NCBI GenBank assembly: GCA_036660615.1
Contig: JAVXAG010000017.1
Coordinates: 1 to 21,746, forward strand
Direction of reading: 5' to 3'
Length of the DNA: 21,746 nucleotides
Origin: JAVXAG01 sp036660615
GTDB lineage: Bacteria; Bacillota; Clostridia; Peptostreptococcales; Anaerovoracaceae
Shown here in pieces: positions 7,508 to 16,500 of the stretch (position 1 is the stretch's first letter; the number at the start of each line of letters is the position of its first letter). Under the pieces are notes generated by a model, which saw only the letters and a list, made by a program, of their open reading frames with translations, did not search any database and was not told the origin of the DNA. Both the position numbers and the translations under genes were made by a program.

Positions 7508-9979
7508 CTATTTCACTACAATGTTAAGAAGTTTATTTGGAACTGCAATTACTTTTATTATATTTTTGCCATCTATAAGTGCTTTTACTTTTTCGTCTTC
7601 AAGAGCTACTTTTTCGAATTCTGCCTTACTCAAATTGTTAGTAACATCAAGTTTTTCCTTAACTTTACCATTAATTTGAACGACAATTTCTACTGTATCC
7701 TTTACTAAAGCATCTTCACTGAATTTTGGCCAAGACATATTAGTAACTGATTGTTTATTACCTAGAGTTTGCCACATTTCTTCTGCGATATGTGGTGTAA
7801 AAGGTGATAAAATCAATACTAAATCGTTTATTGCTTTTCCCAATAATCCTACATTTACCTTATCTAATTCTTTATATTTATATATTTCGTTTACTAATTC
7901 CATTATGGAACTTATTGCTGTGTTAAAACTAAATCTTCCGCCTACGTCTTCACTAACCTTTTTTATTGTTCCGTTAAGAACATAATTAAGGTCTTTGTCA
8001 TTAGGTGTTTTGATTTCAAAAGTTTCTGGAATAGTATCGTACTTTTCCGTAAATTCAAATACCAAACGGTATACTCTGTTTAGGAATCTGTAACTTCCCT
8101 CTACACCTGCATCTGACCAATCAAGTTCTCTATCAGGTGGCGCTGCAAATAGAATAAATAATCTAGCTGTGTCCGCACCATATTTCTTTATAATTTCTTC
8201 TGGGCTGACAACATTGCCGATTGATTTACTCATTTTCTTTCCGTCTTTGTTTACCATACCTTGGGTAAGTAAGTTTTTAAATGGTTCTTCTGTAGAAACT
8301 AATCCTAAATCATAAAGTGCCATTTGGAAAAATCTTGAATACATTAGGTGAAGAATAGCATGTTCTACTCCACCAATGTACTGGTCAACATCCATCCAAT
8401 ATTTTACTTTGTCAAGAGCAAAAGCTTCATTGTCATTCTTTGGGTCACAGTATCTTAAGAAATACCATGAAGAGTCAAGGAATGTATCCATTGTATCCAT
8501 TTCTCTGTGCGCTTTCTTGCCACATTTTGGACAATTAACTTCGCTAAATGTTTTTGATGTTTTTAACGGTGACTCACCTTTTCCGGTTAATTCAACGTCA
8601 GTTGGCAACATTACAGGAAGATTTTCTTCTTTCTCTGGAACCCAGCCACAATCATCACAATAAATCATTGGAATTGGTGTACCCCAGTATCTCTGTCTGG
8701 AAATAAGCCAATCTCTCAATCTATAGTTTACTGTTCTTTTACCAATATTTTTATCTTCTAAGAATGCAATCATCTTCTCGATCGCTTCTTTATTGTTCAT
8801 TCCAGTAAATTCACCGGAGTTTATCATAGTTCCTTCTGCAACGAAAGCTTTTTTCAAATTGTTTACGTCTACTTCTGGGTCTTTTGAATCCACAACTGGT
8901 ATGATTTCTAAGTCAAATTTTGTTGCAAATTCAAAGTCTCTTTCATCGTGAGCAGGTACAGCCATAATTGCACCCGTACCATAACCCATCAAAACATAGT
9001 CTGATATGAAAATTGGAACTTTCTTTCCGTTTACAGGATTAATCGCATATTTACCAATAAATACGCCAGTTTTTTCGTTAGTAGTTGAGGTTCTTTCAAT
9101 ATCATTCATATGAGATACTTTATCGGAATACTCATTTACTTTTATTTCATATTCTGTTCCACCTACAAGTTCATTAACATATGGGTGTTCAGGTGCAAGT
9201 ACCATGTATGTTACACCAAATAATGTGTCAGGTCTTGTAGTAAATATTTTTAACTTTTTGTCAAATCCATCAATAGCAAAATCAACTTCTGCACCGACTG
9301 ATTTTCCAATCCAGTTTTTTTGCATTATTTTTACTTTGTTTGGCCACCCATCAAGAGTATCCAAATTATCAAGCAATCTATCTGCATAGTCAGTAATTTT
9401 AAAATACCATTGAGATAAATTTTTCTTTCCTACTGGACTTTTGCATCTTTCACAACAGCCATCAACTACTTGCTCATTGGCAAGAACTGTTTGACAACCT
9501 GGACACCAGTTTACAGGATTTTCTTTTTTGTATGCCAATCCTTTGTTGTAGAATTGGATAAAAATCCACTGCATCCATTTGTAATAGTCAGGCTTGCAAG
9601 TTGCAACTTCCCTATCCCAGTCATATGAAAGACCTAATTCGTTAAGTTGTTCCTTCATTTCTTCAATATTGTTAAGTGTCCAATCACTTGGAGGTGTTCC
9701 ATTTTTTATTGCTGCATTTTCTGCTGGCAAGCCAAATGAATCCCAACCCATAGGATGAAGCACATTAAAACCATCCATAGCTTTAAATCTTGCAATTACA
9801 TCACCAATAGAATAATTTCTAACATGTCCCATATGCAATTTTCCTGATGGATAAGGGAACATTTCTAATACGTAATATTTTTCTTTGCTATCATCTTCAA
9901 CTGTCTTGAAGCTGTTGTTTTCTTTCCAATACTTCTGCCATTTAGTCTCTATTGCAGAAAAATCATATCTCTCGTTCAT
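7508..9979 (-). CDS. leuS: Leucyl-tRNA synthetase
   Basis: An 823-residue bacterial-type class I synthetase that charges tRNA-Leu. The HIGH-type motif is HMGH (49-52) within PYPSGKLHMGH, and KMSKS is at 582-586. A zinc-type cysteine cluster CPGC...CCERC lies around 159-180. The CP1 editing domain is present, with its threonine-rich FTTRPDTLFG segment near 245-255. A WYFLRYCDP segment and a C-terminal tRNA-binding part complete the protein, which is full length. The gene starts 8 nt after the rsfS stop, and the likely GAGGAG ribosome-binding site overlaps the end of rsfS at a rather long spacing. No T-box leader is present, because the gene is embedded in the operon. Confidence 0.98.
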   Translation of the reverse strand: MNERYDFSAIETKWQKYWKENNSFKTVEDDSKEKYYVLEMFPYPSGKLHMGHVRNYSIGDVIARFKAMDGFNVLHPMGWDSFGLPAENAAIKNGTPPSDWTLNNIEEMKEQLNELGLSYDWDREVATCKPDYYKWMQWIFIQFYNKGLAYKKENPVNWCPGCQTVLANEQVVDGCCERCKSPVGKKNLSQWYFKITDYADRLLDNLDTLDGWPNKVKIMQKNWIGKSVGAEVDFAIDGFDKKLKIFTTRPDTLFGVTYMVLAPEHPYVNELVGGTEYEIKVNEYSDKVSHMNDIERTSTTNEKTGVFIGKYAINPVNGKKVPIFISDYVLMGYGTGAIMAVPAHDERDFEFATKFDLEIIPVVDSKDPEVDVNNLKKAFVAEGTMINSGEFTGMNNKEAIEKMIAFLEDKNIGKRTVNYRLRDWLISRQRYWGTPIPMIYCDDCGWVPEKEENLPVMLPTDVELTGKGESPLKTSKTFSEVNCPKCGKKAHREMDTMDTFLDSSWYFLRYCDPKNDNEAFALDKVKYWMDVDQYIGGVEHAILHLMYSRFFQMALYDLGLVSTEEPFKNLLTQGMVNKDGKKMSKSIGNVVSPEEIIKKYGADTARLFILFAAPPDRELDWSDAGVEGSYRFLNRVYRLVFEFTEKYDTIPETFEIKTPNDKDLNYVLNGTIKKVSEDVGGRFSFNTAISSIMELVNEIYKYKELDKVNVGLLGKAINDLVLILSPFTPHIAEEMWQTLGNKQSVTNMSWPKFSEDALVKDTVEIVVQINGKVKEKLDVTNNLSKAEFEKVALEDEKVKALIDGKNIIKVIAVPNKLLNIVVK

Positions 9980-9987
9980 TATAAATT

Positions 9988-10332
9988 TTACTCCTCTACG
10001 TCAATGAATTTGCAGTCTCCCCAAACTTTTTCTAAGCTGTACTTTTCTCTCATCTCTCTTGTGAAGATGTTGACGATGATATCGCCAAAGTCCATAAGTA
10101 TCCAGCCTGAGCCCTGCTTACCTTCTATACTCTTTACCAAAAGGCTTTCTTTTGCAAATTCGTCTTCTACATCATCAACTAATGCATTAACTTGTCTTTC
10201 TGAACTACCTGAAGCAATTACAAAAAAATCTGCAAATGAAGCTTTTTCTCTAATATCAATTACCTGTACATCCTCAGCTTTTTTGCCGAGGAGTGTTTTT
10301 GCAGCTAATAAAGCAAAATCTCTATTTTCCAT
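9988..10332 (-). CDS. rsfS: Ribosomal silencing factor RsfS
   Basis: A 114-residue RsfS/Iojap (DUF143) protein. The family binds uL14 on the 50S subunit and blocks subunit joining under nutrient limitation. Typical segments are the region IDIREKASFADFFVIASGSSE (25-45), the central GSGWILMDFGDIIVNIF and a C-terminal aromatic-acidic stretch ending EKVWGD. The start ATG overlaps the end of yqeK by 11 nt and has an AAGGAG site inside yqeK. The nadD-yqeK-rsfS order is the standard Firmicute arrangement. Confidence 0.96.
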   Translation of the reverse strand: MENRDFALLAAKTLLGKKAEDVQVIDIREKASFADFFVIASGSSERQVNALVDDVEDEFAKESLLVKSIEGKQGSGWILMDFGDIIVNIFTREMREKYSLEKVWGDCKFIDVEE

Positions 10333-10894
10333 TTATTTTCTCCTTTTTTATAAAAAAATCTCTAGCTAAAATTGTGTCGTTATCTAAATATTGCCCTTTG
10401 CTCTGAACATATGCTATTGTTCTGCAAATCGAAATCAGACAAGCTTTGTCTAAATTCTTGTAGGCTATTTCCCTTATTTCTTCAACACCAGGATAAACCC
10501 TGTTTGGTTCAATTGCATCAGCCATAAATACAATTTTTTCTAATATGGACATATCTGCCCTTCCTGTTGTGTGGAATTTTACAGCATTTAAAACGTCTTC
10601 ATCTGTAATACCATAGTCACGTTCCATTATGATAGCAGCTATTTTGCCATGAGCTAAATTACAATTATTCATATATTTTATGCCAAGACCAAGGTGTTTT
10701 ACATAGTAGTTTAATACACTTTCATCAAGACCTCTAAACATATCGTGAAAAAGTGCTGCAATTTCAGCCTTTTCTTTGTCTTCTCCATAAATATCAGCTA
10801 ATTTTATAGCCGTATCTCTCACGCCTTCAATATGTTTTTGCCTTTTATATGAAAGATTTTTTAGGTTATATTCATTTATAGAGTCTGTGTTCAT
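10322..10894 (-). CDS. yqeK: YqeK HD-domain Ap4A hydrolase
   Basis: A 190-residue HD-superfamily protein. Firmicute YqeK enzymes are reported to split diadenosine tetraphosphate symmetrically into two ADP, limiting this alarmone-like stress nucleotide. The metal ligands fit H21, H50-D51 (ALFHDMFRG), H82 (AHGKIAA), H108 (VKFHTTGR) and D126 (MADAIEPNR). The GR and EPNR motifs are hallmarks of the YqeK subgroup. The start has an AGAGGT site and overlaps nadD by 23 nt. The gene also overlaps rsfS at its other end, pointing to tight coupling of nadD, yqeK and rsfS. Confidence 0.94.
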   Translation of the reverse strand: MNTDSINEYNLKNLSYKRQKHIEGVRDTAIKLADIYGEDKEKAEIAALFHDMFRGLDESVLNYYVKHLGLGIKYMNNCNLAHGKIAAIIMERDYGITDEDVLNAVKFHTTGRADMSILEKIVFMADAIEPNRVYPGVEEIREIAYKNLDKACLISICRTIAYVQSKGQYLDNDTILARDFFIKKEKINGK

Positions 10895-11474
10895 TGATAT
10901 ACCTCTCTATGGAACTTGGTATCATATTTGATATGGATATGCCATTTTTTATATTGTATTTTATTTCTGTGGACGATATATCTTGTATTTTATTATCAAT
11001 TTTTATTATCATCGTTCCATAATTACTGGTATAATGGTCAATTTTCTTTGACAATTCCTTCTCTTTGTACCCTGGCCTACTTCCAACTATAAATGAAAAC
11101 TCAGTCAGTAGAGGAATTCCACAATACCATTTTTCTATTGCTATAAAGGAATCCGTTCCTGTGATAAAAAATATTTTATCATTAGGATATACTTCTCGAA
11201 ATTTTACTAAAGTATTGTAGGTATACGAAACACTGTTATCGTCAACCTCAACCCTTGATACAGCAAATTTTGAGTTTGTATTGGTCACTAAAGAAAGCAT
11301 ATTTACCCGATCTTCCACATCAGCTATTTTTTTGCCAATCTTAAAAGGTTGGACTTTAGCTGGTAGAAAAATCAATTTTTCCAAGTCACATTGAATTGTA
11401 GCATCAGTTGCAAGGGAAATATGTCCATTGTGTATAGGATCAAATGTTCCCCCCAGTATTCCTATGTTACTCAT
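10872..11474 (-). CDS. nadD: Nicotinate-nucleotide adenylyltransferase
   Basis: A 200-residue nucleotidyltransferase that joins nicotinate mononucleotide and ATP to form deamido-NAD, a shared step of NAD synthesis. The HxGH-type motif GGTFDPIHNGH is at 8-18. The second nucleotide-binding motif, ISSTEIK, is at 166-172, where the usual form is ISST-[ST]-x-[IV]-R with an arginine at the end; here it is lysine, a mild substitution. The length is normal. The gene starts only 2 nt after the aspS stop, with GAGGT inside aspS, and overlaps yqeK by 23 nt. Confidence 0.96.
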   Translation of the reverse strand: MSNIGILGGTFDPIHNGHISLATDATIQCDLEKLIFLPAKVQPFKIGKKIADVEDRVNMLSLVTNTNSKFAVSRVEVDDNSVSYTYNTLVKFREVYPNDKIFFITGTDSFIAIEKWYCGIPLLTEFSFIVGSRPGYKEKELSKKIDHYTSNYGTMIIKIDNKIQDISSTEIKYNIKNGISISNMIPSSIERYINEHRLYK

Positions 11475-11476
11475 AT

Positions 11477-13240
11477 CTACCTCAAAGTAATTCCTAACTC
11501 CTCTAGTTGTTCAGCAGTAGCATTTCCCGGTGCTTCACTTACCATACACTGTGCATTTTGGTTTTTAGGGAAAGCCATTACTTCTCTAATGCTGTGTTCC
11601 CAAGAAAGTAGCATTACCAATCTGTCCAGACCATATGCAAGTCCACCATGTGGCGGAGTTCCGTATTTGAATGCTTCAATTAAGAAGCCAAATTTCTCGT
11701 CACATTCTTCTTTTGATAACCCAAGAACTTCAAACATCTTTGCCTGTAATTCTCTATCGTGAATTCTTATACTTCCACCACCAAGTTCCACGCCATTTAG
11801 AACAATGTCGTATGCGTTGGCTTTTACCTTCATTGGATCTGTGTCAAGCAATGGGATATCTTCTTCTTTTGGCTCTGTAAACGGATGATGCATAGCTTTG
11901 AATTGCCCTGTTTCATCGTCTTGCTCGTATAGTGGGAAGTCAACTACCCAAAGTAAGTTATATTGTGAATCGTCAAGCATTCCTAACTTTCCGGCAATAT
12001 CTCTTCTTAGGAATCCTAAGCTGTCAAATACAACCTTGGCTTTATCAGCAACTACCAAAATTAAATCCCCTGCTTTTGCTTGGAATACATCGGCTATGGC
12101 TTTTAGTCCCGCCTGATCAAAGAATTTATTTACTGATGAATTTATCTCGTTTTCTAGTACTCTTAACCAAACAACACCTTTAGCTCCGTAGTGTTTTGTA
12201 GCATCTGTCAGTTTATCAAGGTCTTTTCTGCTAAATTTTTCAGAACCACCGTCAATGCAAATACCTCTAACATCTCCACCGTTTGCTAAAGCATCGGCAA
12301 AAACTTTAAATTCAGTACCTTTGACTGCATTGTTTAATGATTTAAGTTCAAAGCCAAATCTTGTATCCGGTTTATCTGAACCGTATCTTTCCATAGCCTC
12401 ATCATAAGGGATTCTTGGCAAAGGAGTTACAATTTCAACGTCCATAACGTCTTTAAATAGTTTCTTTAGGAAACCTTCTTGTACTTGTATTACATCATCA
12501 ACATCTACAAATGACATTTCAAGGTCAATCTGTGTAAATTCAGGCTGTCTATCAGCACGCAAATCTTCATCTCTAAAGCACTTTGCAATTTGCATATATT
12601 TATCTGTTCCACCCACCATCAAAAGTTGTTTAAACATTTGTGGTGACTGTGGTAAAGCATAAAAATGTCCTGGATTAACTCTACTTGGTACTAAATAGTC
12701 CCTTGCACCTTCAGGAGTTGGTTTTATAAGTATAGGTGTTTCAACCTCTGTAAATCCCTGTTCATCAAAGTAATCTCTGGCACATTTAGCAATCTTGTGT
12801 CTAAAAGTAAGATTTTTTTGCATTTTTACTTTTCTAAGGTCAAGATATCTGTATTTTAATCTTAAATTATCATCTACATTATCATCATCTTTAATGTAAA
12901 TTGGTGGAGTTTCTGCTTCTGAGTAAATAACTAAATCAGTTGCAAACACTTCTATATCCCCCGTTGATAAATTCGAGTTCTTTGCAGTTCTCTCTTTAAC
13001 AATGCCTTTAATTCCAACAACATATTCACTACGAAGTGTATCAGCTTTGTTAAATAATTCTACAGGTACTTTGTCATCAAAAGTTACTTGAACGATTCCA
13101 GTCTTGTCTCGTAAATCGACAAAGATAAGGCCTCCAAGATTTCTCTGTTTTTGTACCCATCCGTTGAGTACGACTTCTTCATTAATATTGTTAATGTTTA
13201 GTTCACCACACATATGGTTTCTTTTAAATAAATTTGACAT
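11477..13240 (-). CDS. aspS: Aspartyl-tRNA synthetase
   Basis: A 587-residue bacterial-type class II synthetase. The N-terminal OB-fold anticodon-binding domain (about 1-110) begins with HMCGELN and LNGWVQKQRNLGG. Motif 2, FRDEDLRADRQPEFTQIDLE, is at about 221-240. The inserted GAD domain is near 300-410, and motif 3, GLAYGLDRLVMLL, is near 530-542. The GAD domain marks the bacterial form. Whether it charges only tRNA-Asp or also tRNA-Asn depends on whether asnS or gatCAB is present elsewhere. The hisS-aspS order is typical of Firmicutes. An AGGAG site lies about 11 nt before the ATG, and the gap to hisS is 14 nt. Confidence 0.98.
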   Translation of the reverse strand: MSNLFKRNHMCGELNINNINEEVVLNGWVQKQRNLGGLIFVDLRDKTGIVQVTFDDKVPVELFNKADTLRSEYVVGIKGIVKERTAKNSNLSTGDIEVFATDLVIYSEAETPPIYIKDDDNVDDNLRLKYRYLDLRKVKMQKNLTFRHKIAKCARDYFDEQGFTEVETPILIKPTPEGARDYLVPSRVNPGHFYALPQSPQMFKQLLMVGGTDKYMQIAKCFRDEDLRADRQPEFTQIDLEMSFVDVDDVIQVQEGFLKKLFKDVMDVEIVTPLPRIPYDEAMERYGSDKPDTRFGFELKSLNNAVKGTEFKVFADALANGGDVRGICIDGGSEKFSRKDLDKLTDATKHYGAKGVVWLRVLENEINSSVNKFFDQAGLKAIADVFQAKAGDLILVVADKAKVVFDSLGFLRRDIAGKLGMLDDSQYNLLWVVDFPLYEQDDETGQFKAMHHPFTEPKEEDIPLLDTDPMKVKANAYDIVLNGVELGGGSIRIHDRELQAKMFEVLGLSKEECDEKFGFLIEAFKYGTPPHGGLAYGLDRLVMLLSWEHSIREVMAFPKNQNAQCMVSEAPGNATAEQLEELGITLR

Positions 13241-13254
13241 TGTATAAAGCTCTC

Positions 13255-14508
13255 CTATTTTGATAATTCTTCCAATAGATCTTCTATTTTAACTTGTCGT
13301 TGCTCTGATGTTGCCATTTCTTTTATCGAAACCACACCTTCTGCAAGTTCATTTTCGCCAATAACTACAGTATATTTTGTGTTAAGTCTGTCCGCATACT
13401 TGAATTGACCTTTAATATTTCTTGCCAAAGTATCCATTTCAGCCTTTACACCTTTTAGTCTTAAATCTCTAAGAAGTTTTAAACCAAAGCGTTTTGCATT
13501 TTCACCCATAAATGTAATAAATGCACTTACTGGTTCAGGTTCTGGAATTACAACACCATTTGCTTCCATAAGCATTATTAATCGTTCAATTCCAAGTCCA
13601 AATCCAACACCAGGAATTGGAGGTCCACCTAATTCTTCAATAAGATTATCGTATCTACCACCACCGCATACAGTGCCTTGAGCACCTATCTTTGTAGTAA
13701 CAAATTCAAAAGCAGTCTTTGTATAATAGTCAAGTCCTCTAACGATTCCTGGATCAATTACATAATCAATTCCCATGGATTCTAAGTTTGTTTTTAGATC
13801 TTCAAATGCATCTTTGCAATCATCACATAAGTAATCTAGCATCATAGGTGCACCCTTTACTAATTCTTGACAAATTTCTGACTTACAATCCAAGATTCTC
13901 ATAGGATTTCTGTCATATCTATCCTTACAAGTAGGACATAACTCATCATATTTAGGCTCCAAGAACTTTCTCAAAGCTTCTCTGTGTTGTTTCCTACAAT
14001 TTGGGCAACCTACACTGTTAATTCTAAGTTCAATTTCAGTTATTCCCATTTCTTTTAGAAAATCATTTCCAAGACATATAACTTCTGCATCAGCAATCAT
14101 ATTTGAAGTTCCAAAAACTTCTATACCAAATTGGTGGAATTGTCTTTGTCTGCCTGACTGTGGTTTTTCATATCTAAAACAAGGTATATCGTAAAAATAT
14201 TTTGTTGGTTGTACTTCTGCATATTGTTTGTGTTCAACAAATGCTCTTACAGCTGGTGAAGTTCCTTCTGGCTTTAGAGTAATGCTTCTGTTTCCGTGAT
14301 CGTGAAAAGTGTACATTTCCTTTTGAACGATATCGGTAGTGTCACCAACCCCTCGAGTAAAAAGTTCAGTATGTTCGAAAACCGGCGTTCTAATTTCTTT
14401 GAAGCCAAACCTGTCGCATATTTCAGCAAACTTGCTCTCAACATAATGCCATTTATACACCTGTGCTGGTAGTATATCTTTTGTGCCTTTTGGTGCGTTA
14501 GTTAACAT
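13255..14508 (-). CDS. hisS: Histidyl-tRNA synthetase
   Basis: A 417-residue class II synthetase. Motif 2 is TLKPEGTSPAVRAF (77-90). The histidine-binding segment GLDYYTKTAFEF is at 258-269, GGGRYDNLIEELGG at 282-295 and motif 3 GFGLGIERL at 302-310. The C-terminal anticodon-binding domain begins around 325. The insertion domain carries eight cysteines (168, 171, 191, 194, 208, 213, 228, 231), including three CxxC pairs, which suggests a structural zinc; such cysteines recur in clostridial HisRS as far as I recall. AGGAGGT overlaps the hemZ stop 5 nt upstream, so the two genes are likely coupled. Confidence 0.97.
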   Translation of the reverse strand: MLTNAPKGTKDILPAQVYKWHYVESKFAEICDRFGFKEIRTPVFEHTELFTRGVGDTTDIVQKEMYTFHDHGNRSITLKPEGTSPAVRAFVEHKQYAEVQPTKYFYDIPCFRYEKPQSGRQRQFHQFGIEVFGTSNMIADAEVICLGNDFLKEMGITEIELRINSVGCPNCRKQHREALRKFLEPKYDELCPTCKDRYDRNPMRILDCKSEICQELVKGAPMMLDYLCDDCKDAFEDLKTNLESMGIDYVIDPGIVRGLDYYTKTAFEFVTTKIGAQGTVCGGGRYDNLIEELGGPPIPGVGFGLGIERLIMLMEANGVVIPEPEPVSAFITFMGENAKRFGLKLLRDLRLKGVKAEMDTLARNIKGQFKYADRLNTKYTVVIGENELAEGVVSIKEMATSEQRQVKIEDLLEELSK

Positions 14509-14513
14509 ATCTT

Positions 14514-15878
14514 TTACCTCCTAAATAAATTAACTTCTTTTCTATCTAACATCTCATCTATTCGTGAAATATATTGTTCATAATTTGTCACATTTGGAAC
14601 TCGTTCCAATCTATTTTCATCTGGATAATAAACCTTAGTTATTCCACCTGCTCCAAGAGCAATTATTGTCTGGTGTTCGTCCATAATTCTAATGTTATAG
14701 ACACATTCCCTGCCAGGCAAACAATAACCTGTATTTTCGAAAGCTCCTGCCATATGTTTTTGTCTATAAAGATAATATGGTATAAATCCTGCTTCAGTAA
14801 GCATTTCATGGCTTAAATCAAGCATATCCGAGACTATTTTGGCTTTTTTGTAGTGATAGTCTTTATCAATATCAATAAGCTTAGAAGCCCGTTTTACCGC
14901 TAATGAATGTACTGTAATATTGTTAGGACCAAGATTTATGACTTTTTTGAGTGTATCTTTAAAATCCTCCAGAGATTCCTCTGGCAAACCTGCAATAACA
15001 TCAGCATTGATATCTTCTATTCCAAAGCTCTGAGCCTGTTTAAAAGCAGTATTTATATCTTCAGATTTGTGAGATCTTCCTATTAATTCCAGAGTTCTAT
15101 CCTTCATTGATTGTGGGTTGATGCTTATTCTTTTTATATTATGTTGACTCAATACCTCTAATTTGTCAGAAGTTATGGTATCTGGTCTTCCTGCTTCTAC
15201 CGTAAATTCTTTTAGCCTTGACATATCAAAGGATTTTTCTATTTTGTCAAGCAACTGATTCAGCTGCTGGGCAGTAAGAGTTGTAGGCGTTCCCCCACCA
15301 ATATAAATTGATTCAGGGAAAATTCCTGTATCCCTCATTCTCTTTCCAACATAAGATATTTCTTCGTGTAGTGCTACCAAATATTTTGCTATTTCTGGTG
15401 GCTCAACTTGGTTCGATGCAAAAGAACAGTATACACATCTTGTTGGACAAAATGGGATTCCTATGTATATTCCTGCCGTATCGGCCGCTCCAATTCCTAC
15501 TGATTCTATCTGGTGCAAATACATACTAGCTGACAACTGGGCTTTCTGCCTATCCAAGTAGTAATAATCCATCAAATGTTGTATTGCTTTTTCTGGACTT
15601 CCTAATTCTACGCACAATTCTCCGGCTAGTTTTACTGGTCTTATTCCAGTCAAAATACCCCATTCAGGTTTTTTCCCAGTCAAGACCGACAATTTGTTGA
15701 ATATCTGCTGTTTAATAAGGTTTTTATCGGGAAAATTTTCATCATTAAAAACTATTACATCTTCCGGAATATCATCTTCTTCTGATAGTATTGTGTATTC
15801 TTCTGGTCTTAAAAATACTTTTATCAGTTCATCAAGCAAATATATCTTTTCAAAATTATTTATCTTTATATTATACAA
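14514..15878 (-). CDS. hemZ: Radical SAM HemZ-type coproporphyrinogen dehydrogenase, TTG start
   Basis: A 454-residue radical SAM protein of the HemZ group (oxygen-independent coproporphyrinogen III dehydrogenase-like). The cluster motif CPTRCVYC gives C144, C148 and C151. YIGGGTPTTL (192-201) and the conserved PEWGILTGIRPVKL (71-84) match the family. I chose the TTG at 15878: AAGGAG lies exactly 8 nt upstream, and the first residues MYNIKINNFEKIYLLDEL fit the family's N-terminus. Earlier in-frame ATGs (15959, 15938) would add 20-27 unrelated residues, overlap the upstream gene by up to 89 nt, and lack a good site. With TTG the overlap is 8 nt. Heme-synthesis activity in this organism is not shown, since other heme genes are not in the window. 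A HemW-like or other role is possible. Confidence 0.88.
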   Translation of the reverse strand: MYNIKINNFEKIYLLDELIKVFLRPEEYTILSEEDDIPEDVIVFNDENFPDKNLIKQQIFNKLSVLTGKKPEWGILTGIRPVKLAGELCVELGSPEKAIQHLMDYYYLDRQKAQLSASMYLHQIESVGIGAADTAGIYIGIPFCPTRCVYCSFASNQVEPPEIAKYLVALHEEISYVGKRMRDTGIFPESIYIGGGTPTTLTAQQLNQLLDKIEKSFDMSRLKEFTVEAGRPDTITSDKLEVLSQHNIKRISINPQSMKDRTLELIGRSHKSEDINTAFKQAQSFGIEDINADVIAGLPEESLEDFKDTLKKVINLGPNNITVHSLAVKRASKLIDIDKDYHYKKAKIVSDMLDLSHEMLTEAGFIPYYLYRQKHMAGAFENTGYCLPGRECVYNIRIMDEHQTIIALGAGGITKVYYPDENRLERVPNVTNYEQYISRIDEMLDRKEVNLFRR

Positions 15879-16491
15879 AAGGATTGCTCCTTTTTTCAAA
15901 ACCAATCTGTGTTTCACCCATATGTCCTGGTAGAACATGTGTATTATCCGGCAAAACAAAAAGTCTCTCTTTTATAGATTTGATGATTTCATTAAATGAG
16001 CCACCGTAAAAATCTGTTCGACCAATTGACTGGCAAAACAGAGTGTCGCCACTAAAAAGATAATCATCTACTAAAATACACATACCGCCCTTTGTATGAC
16101 CCGGTGTGTAAATAAAGTGCAAAGTCATATTCCCAATTTCAAGAGAATCTCTATCAGAAACATAGACATCAGCCTCAAGTTCTATATCAAACCCAAATAA
16201 ATCTGCGGATACATTTAGAGCCGCATTATTCAATAATTCTTTTTCATCTTTATACGCAAGAAGTTTTGCGTCGGGATATTCTTCTTTGTACTGCATTACT
16301 CCGCCTATATGATCTCCATGACCATGAGTAAGAACTATATATTCAATAGTCAAATCGTTTTCCTTGACTTTTTTTGACAGTTCAGCGGAATATCCACCTG
16401 GATCAACAATAAAACCTTTTTTTGAAATGGAATCAAAGGCTAAATATGTGTTTACTTGTATTGGTCCTGTTTCAAATTTTATAACCTGCAT
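15871..16491 (-). CDS. MBL-fold hydrolase, glyoxalase II-like (YqgX-type)
   Basis: A 206-residue metallo-beta-lactamase-fold hydrolase. The metal ligands are THGHGDH (55-61), H132 (TPGHTKGG), D149 (FSGDTLF) and H190 (PGHMGET). The overall pattern, including SIGRTDFYGG, is that of the short glyoxalase II-like proteins such as B. subtilis YqgX, shorter than classical GloB. Firmicute relatives may hydrolyse S-lactoyl-bacillithiol or other thioesters; the substrate is not evident here. AAGGAG precedes the ATG by 5 nt. The gene lies 9 nt after relA, and its stop overlaps the TTG start of hemZ. Confidence 0.88.
   Translation of the reverse strand: MQVIKFETGPIQVNTYLAFDSISKKGFIVDPGGYSAELSKKVKENDLTIEYIVLTHGHGDHIGGVMQYKEEYPDAKLLAYKDEKELLNNAALNVSADLFGFDIELEADVYVSDRDSLEIGNMTLHFIYTPGHTKGGMCILVDDYLFSGDTLFCQSIGRTDFYGGSFNEIIKSIKERLFVLPDNTHVLPGHMGETQIGFEKRSNPFV
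15887..15892 (-). promoter_or_regulatory. Shine-Dalgarno site that decides the hemZ TTG start
   Basis: AAGGAG on the minus strand lies inside the end of the upstream hydrolase gene, with 8 nt between it and the TTG at 15878-15876. No comparable site precedes the in-frame ATGs further upstream. Confidence 0.7.
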
Positions 16492-16500
16492 AGTGTCTCC

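Noticed and set aside
10004..10369. Plus-strand open frame of 121 codons
   Set aside because: It is antisense to rsfS and the end of yqeK, both well-supported genes with recognised motifs.
7499..14513. T-box riboswitches before the leuS, aspS or hisS genes
   Set aside because: Gaps before these genes are only 5-14 nt. No leader of the required size (about 200 nt) exists.
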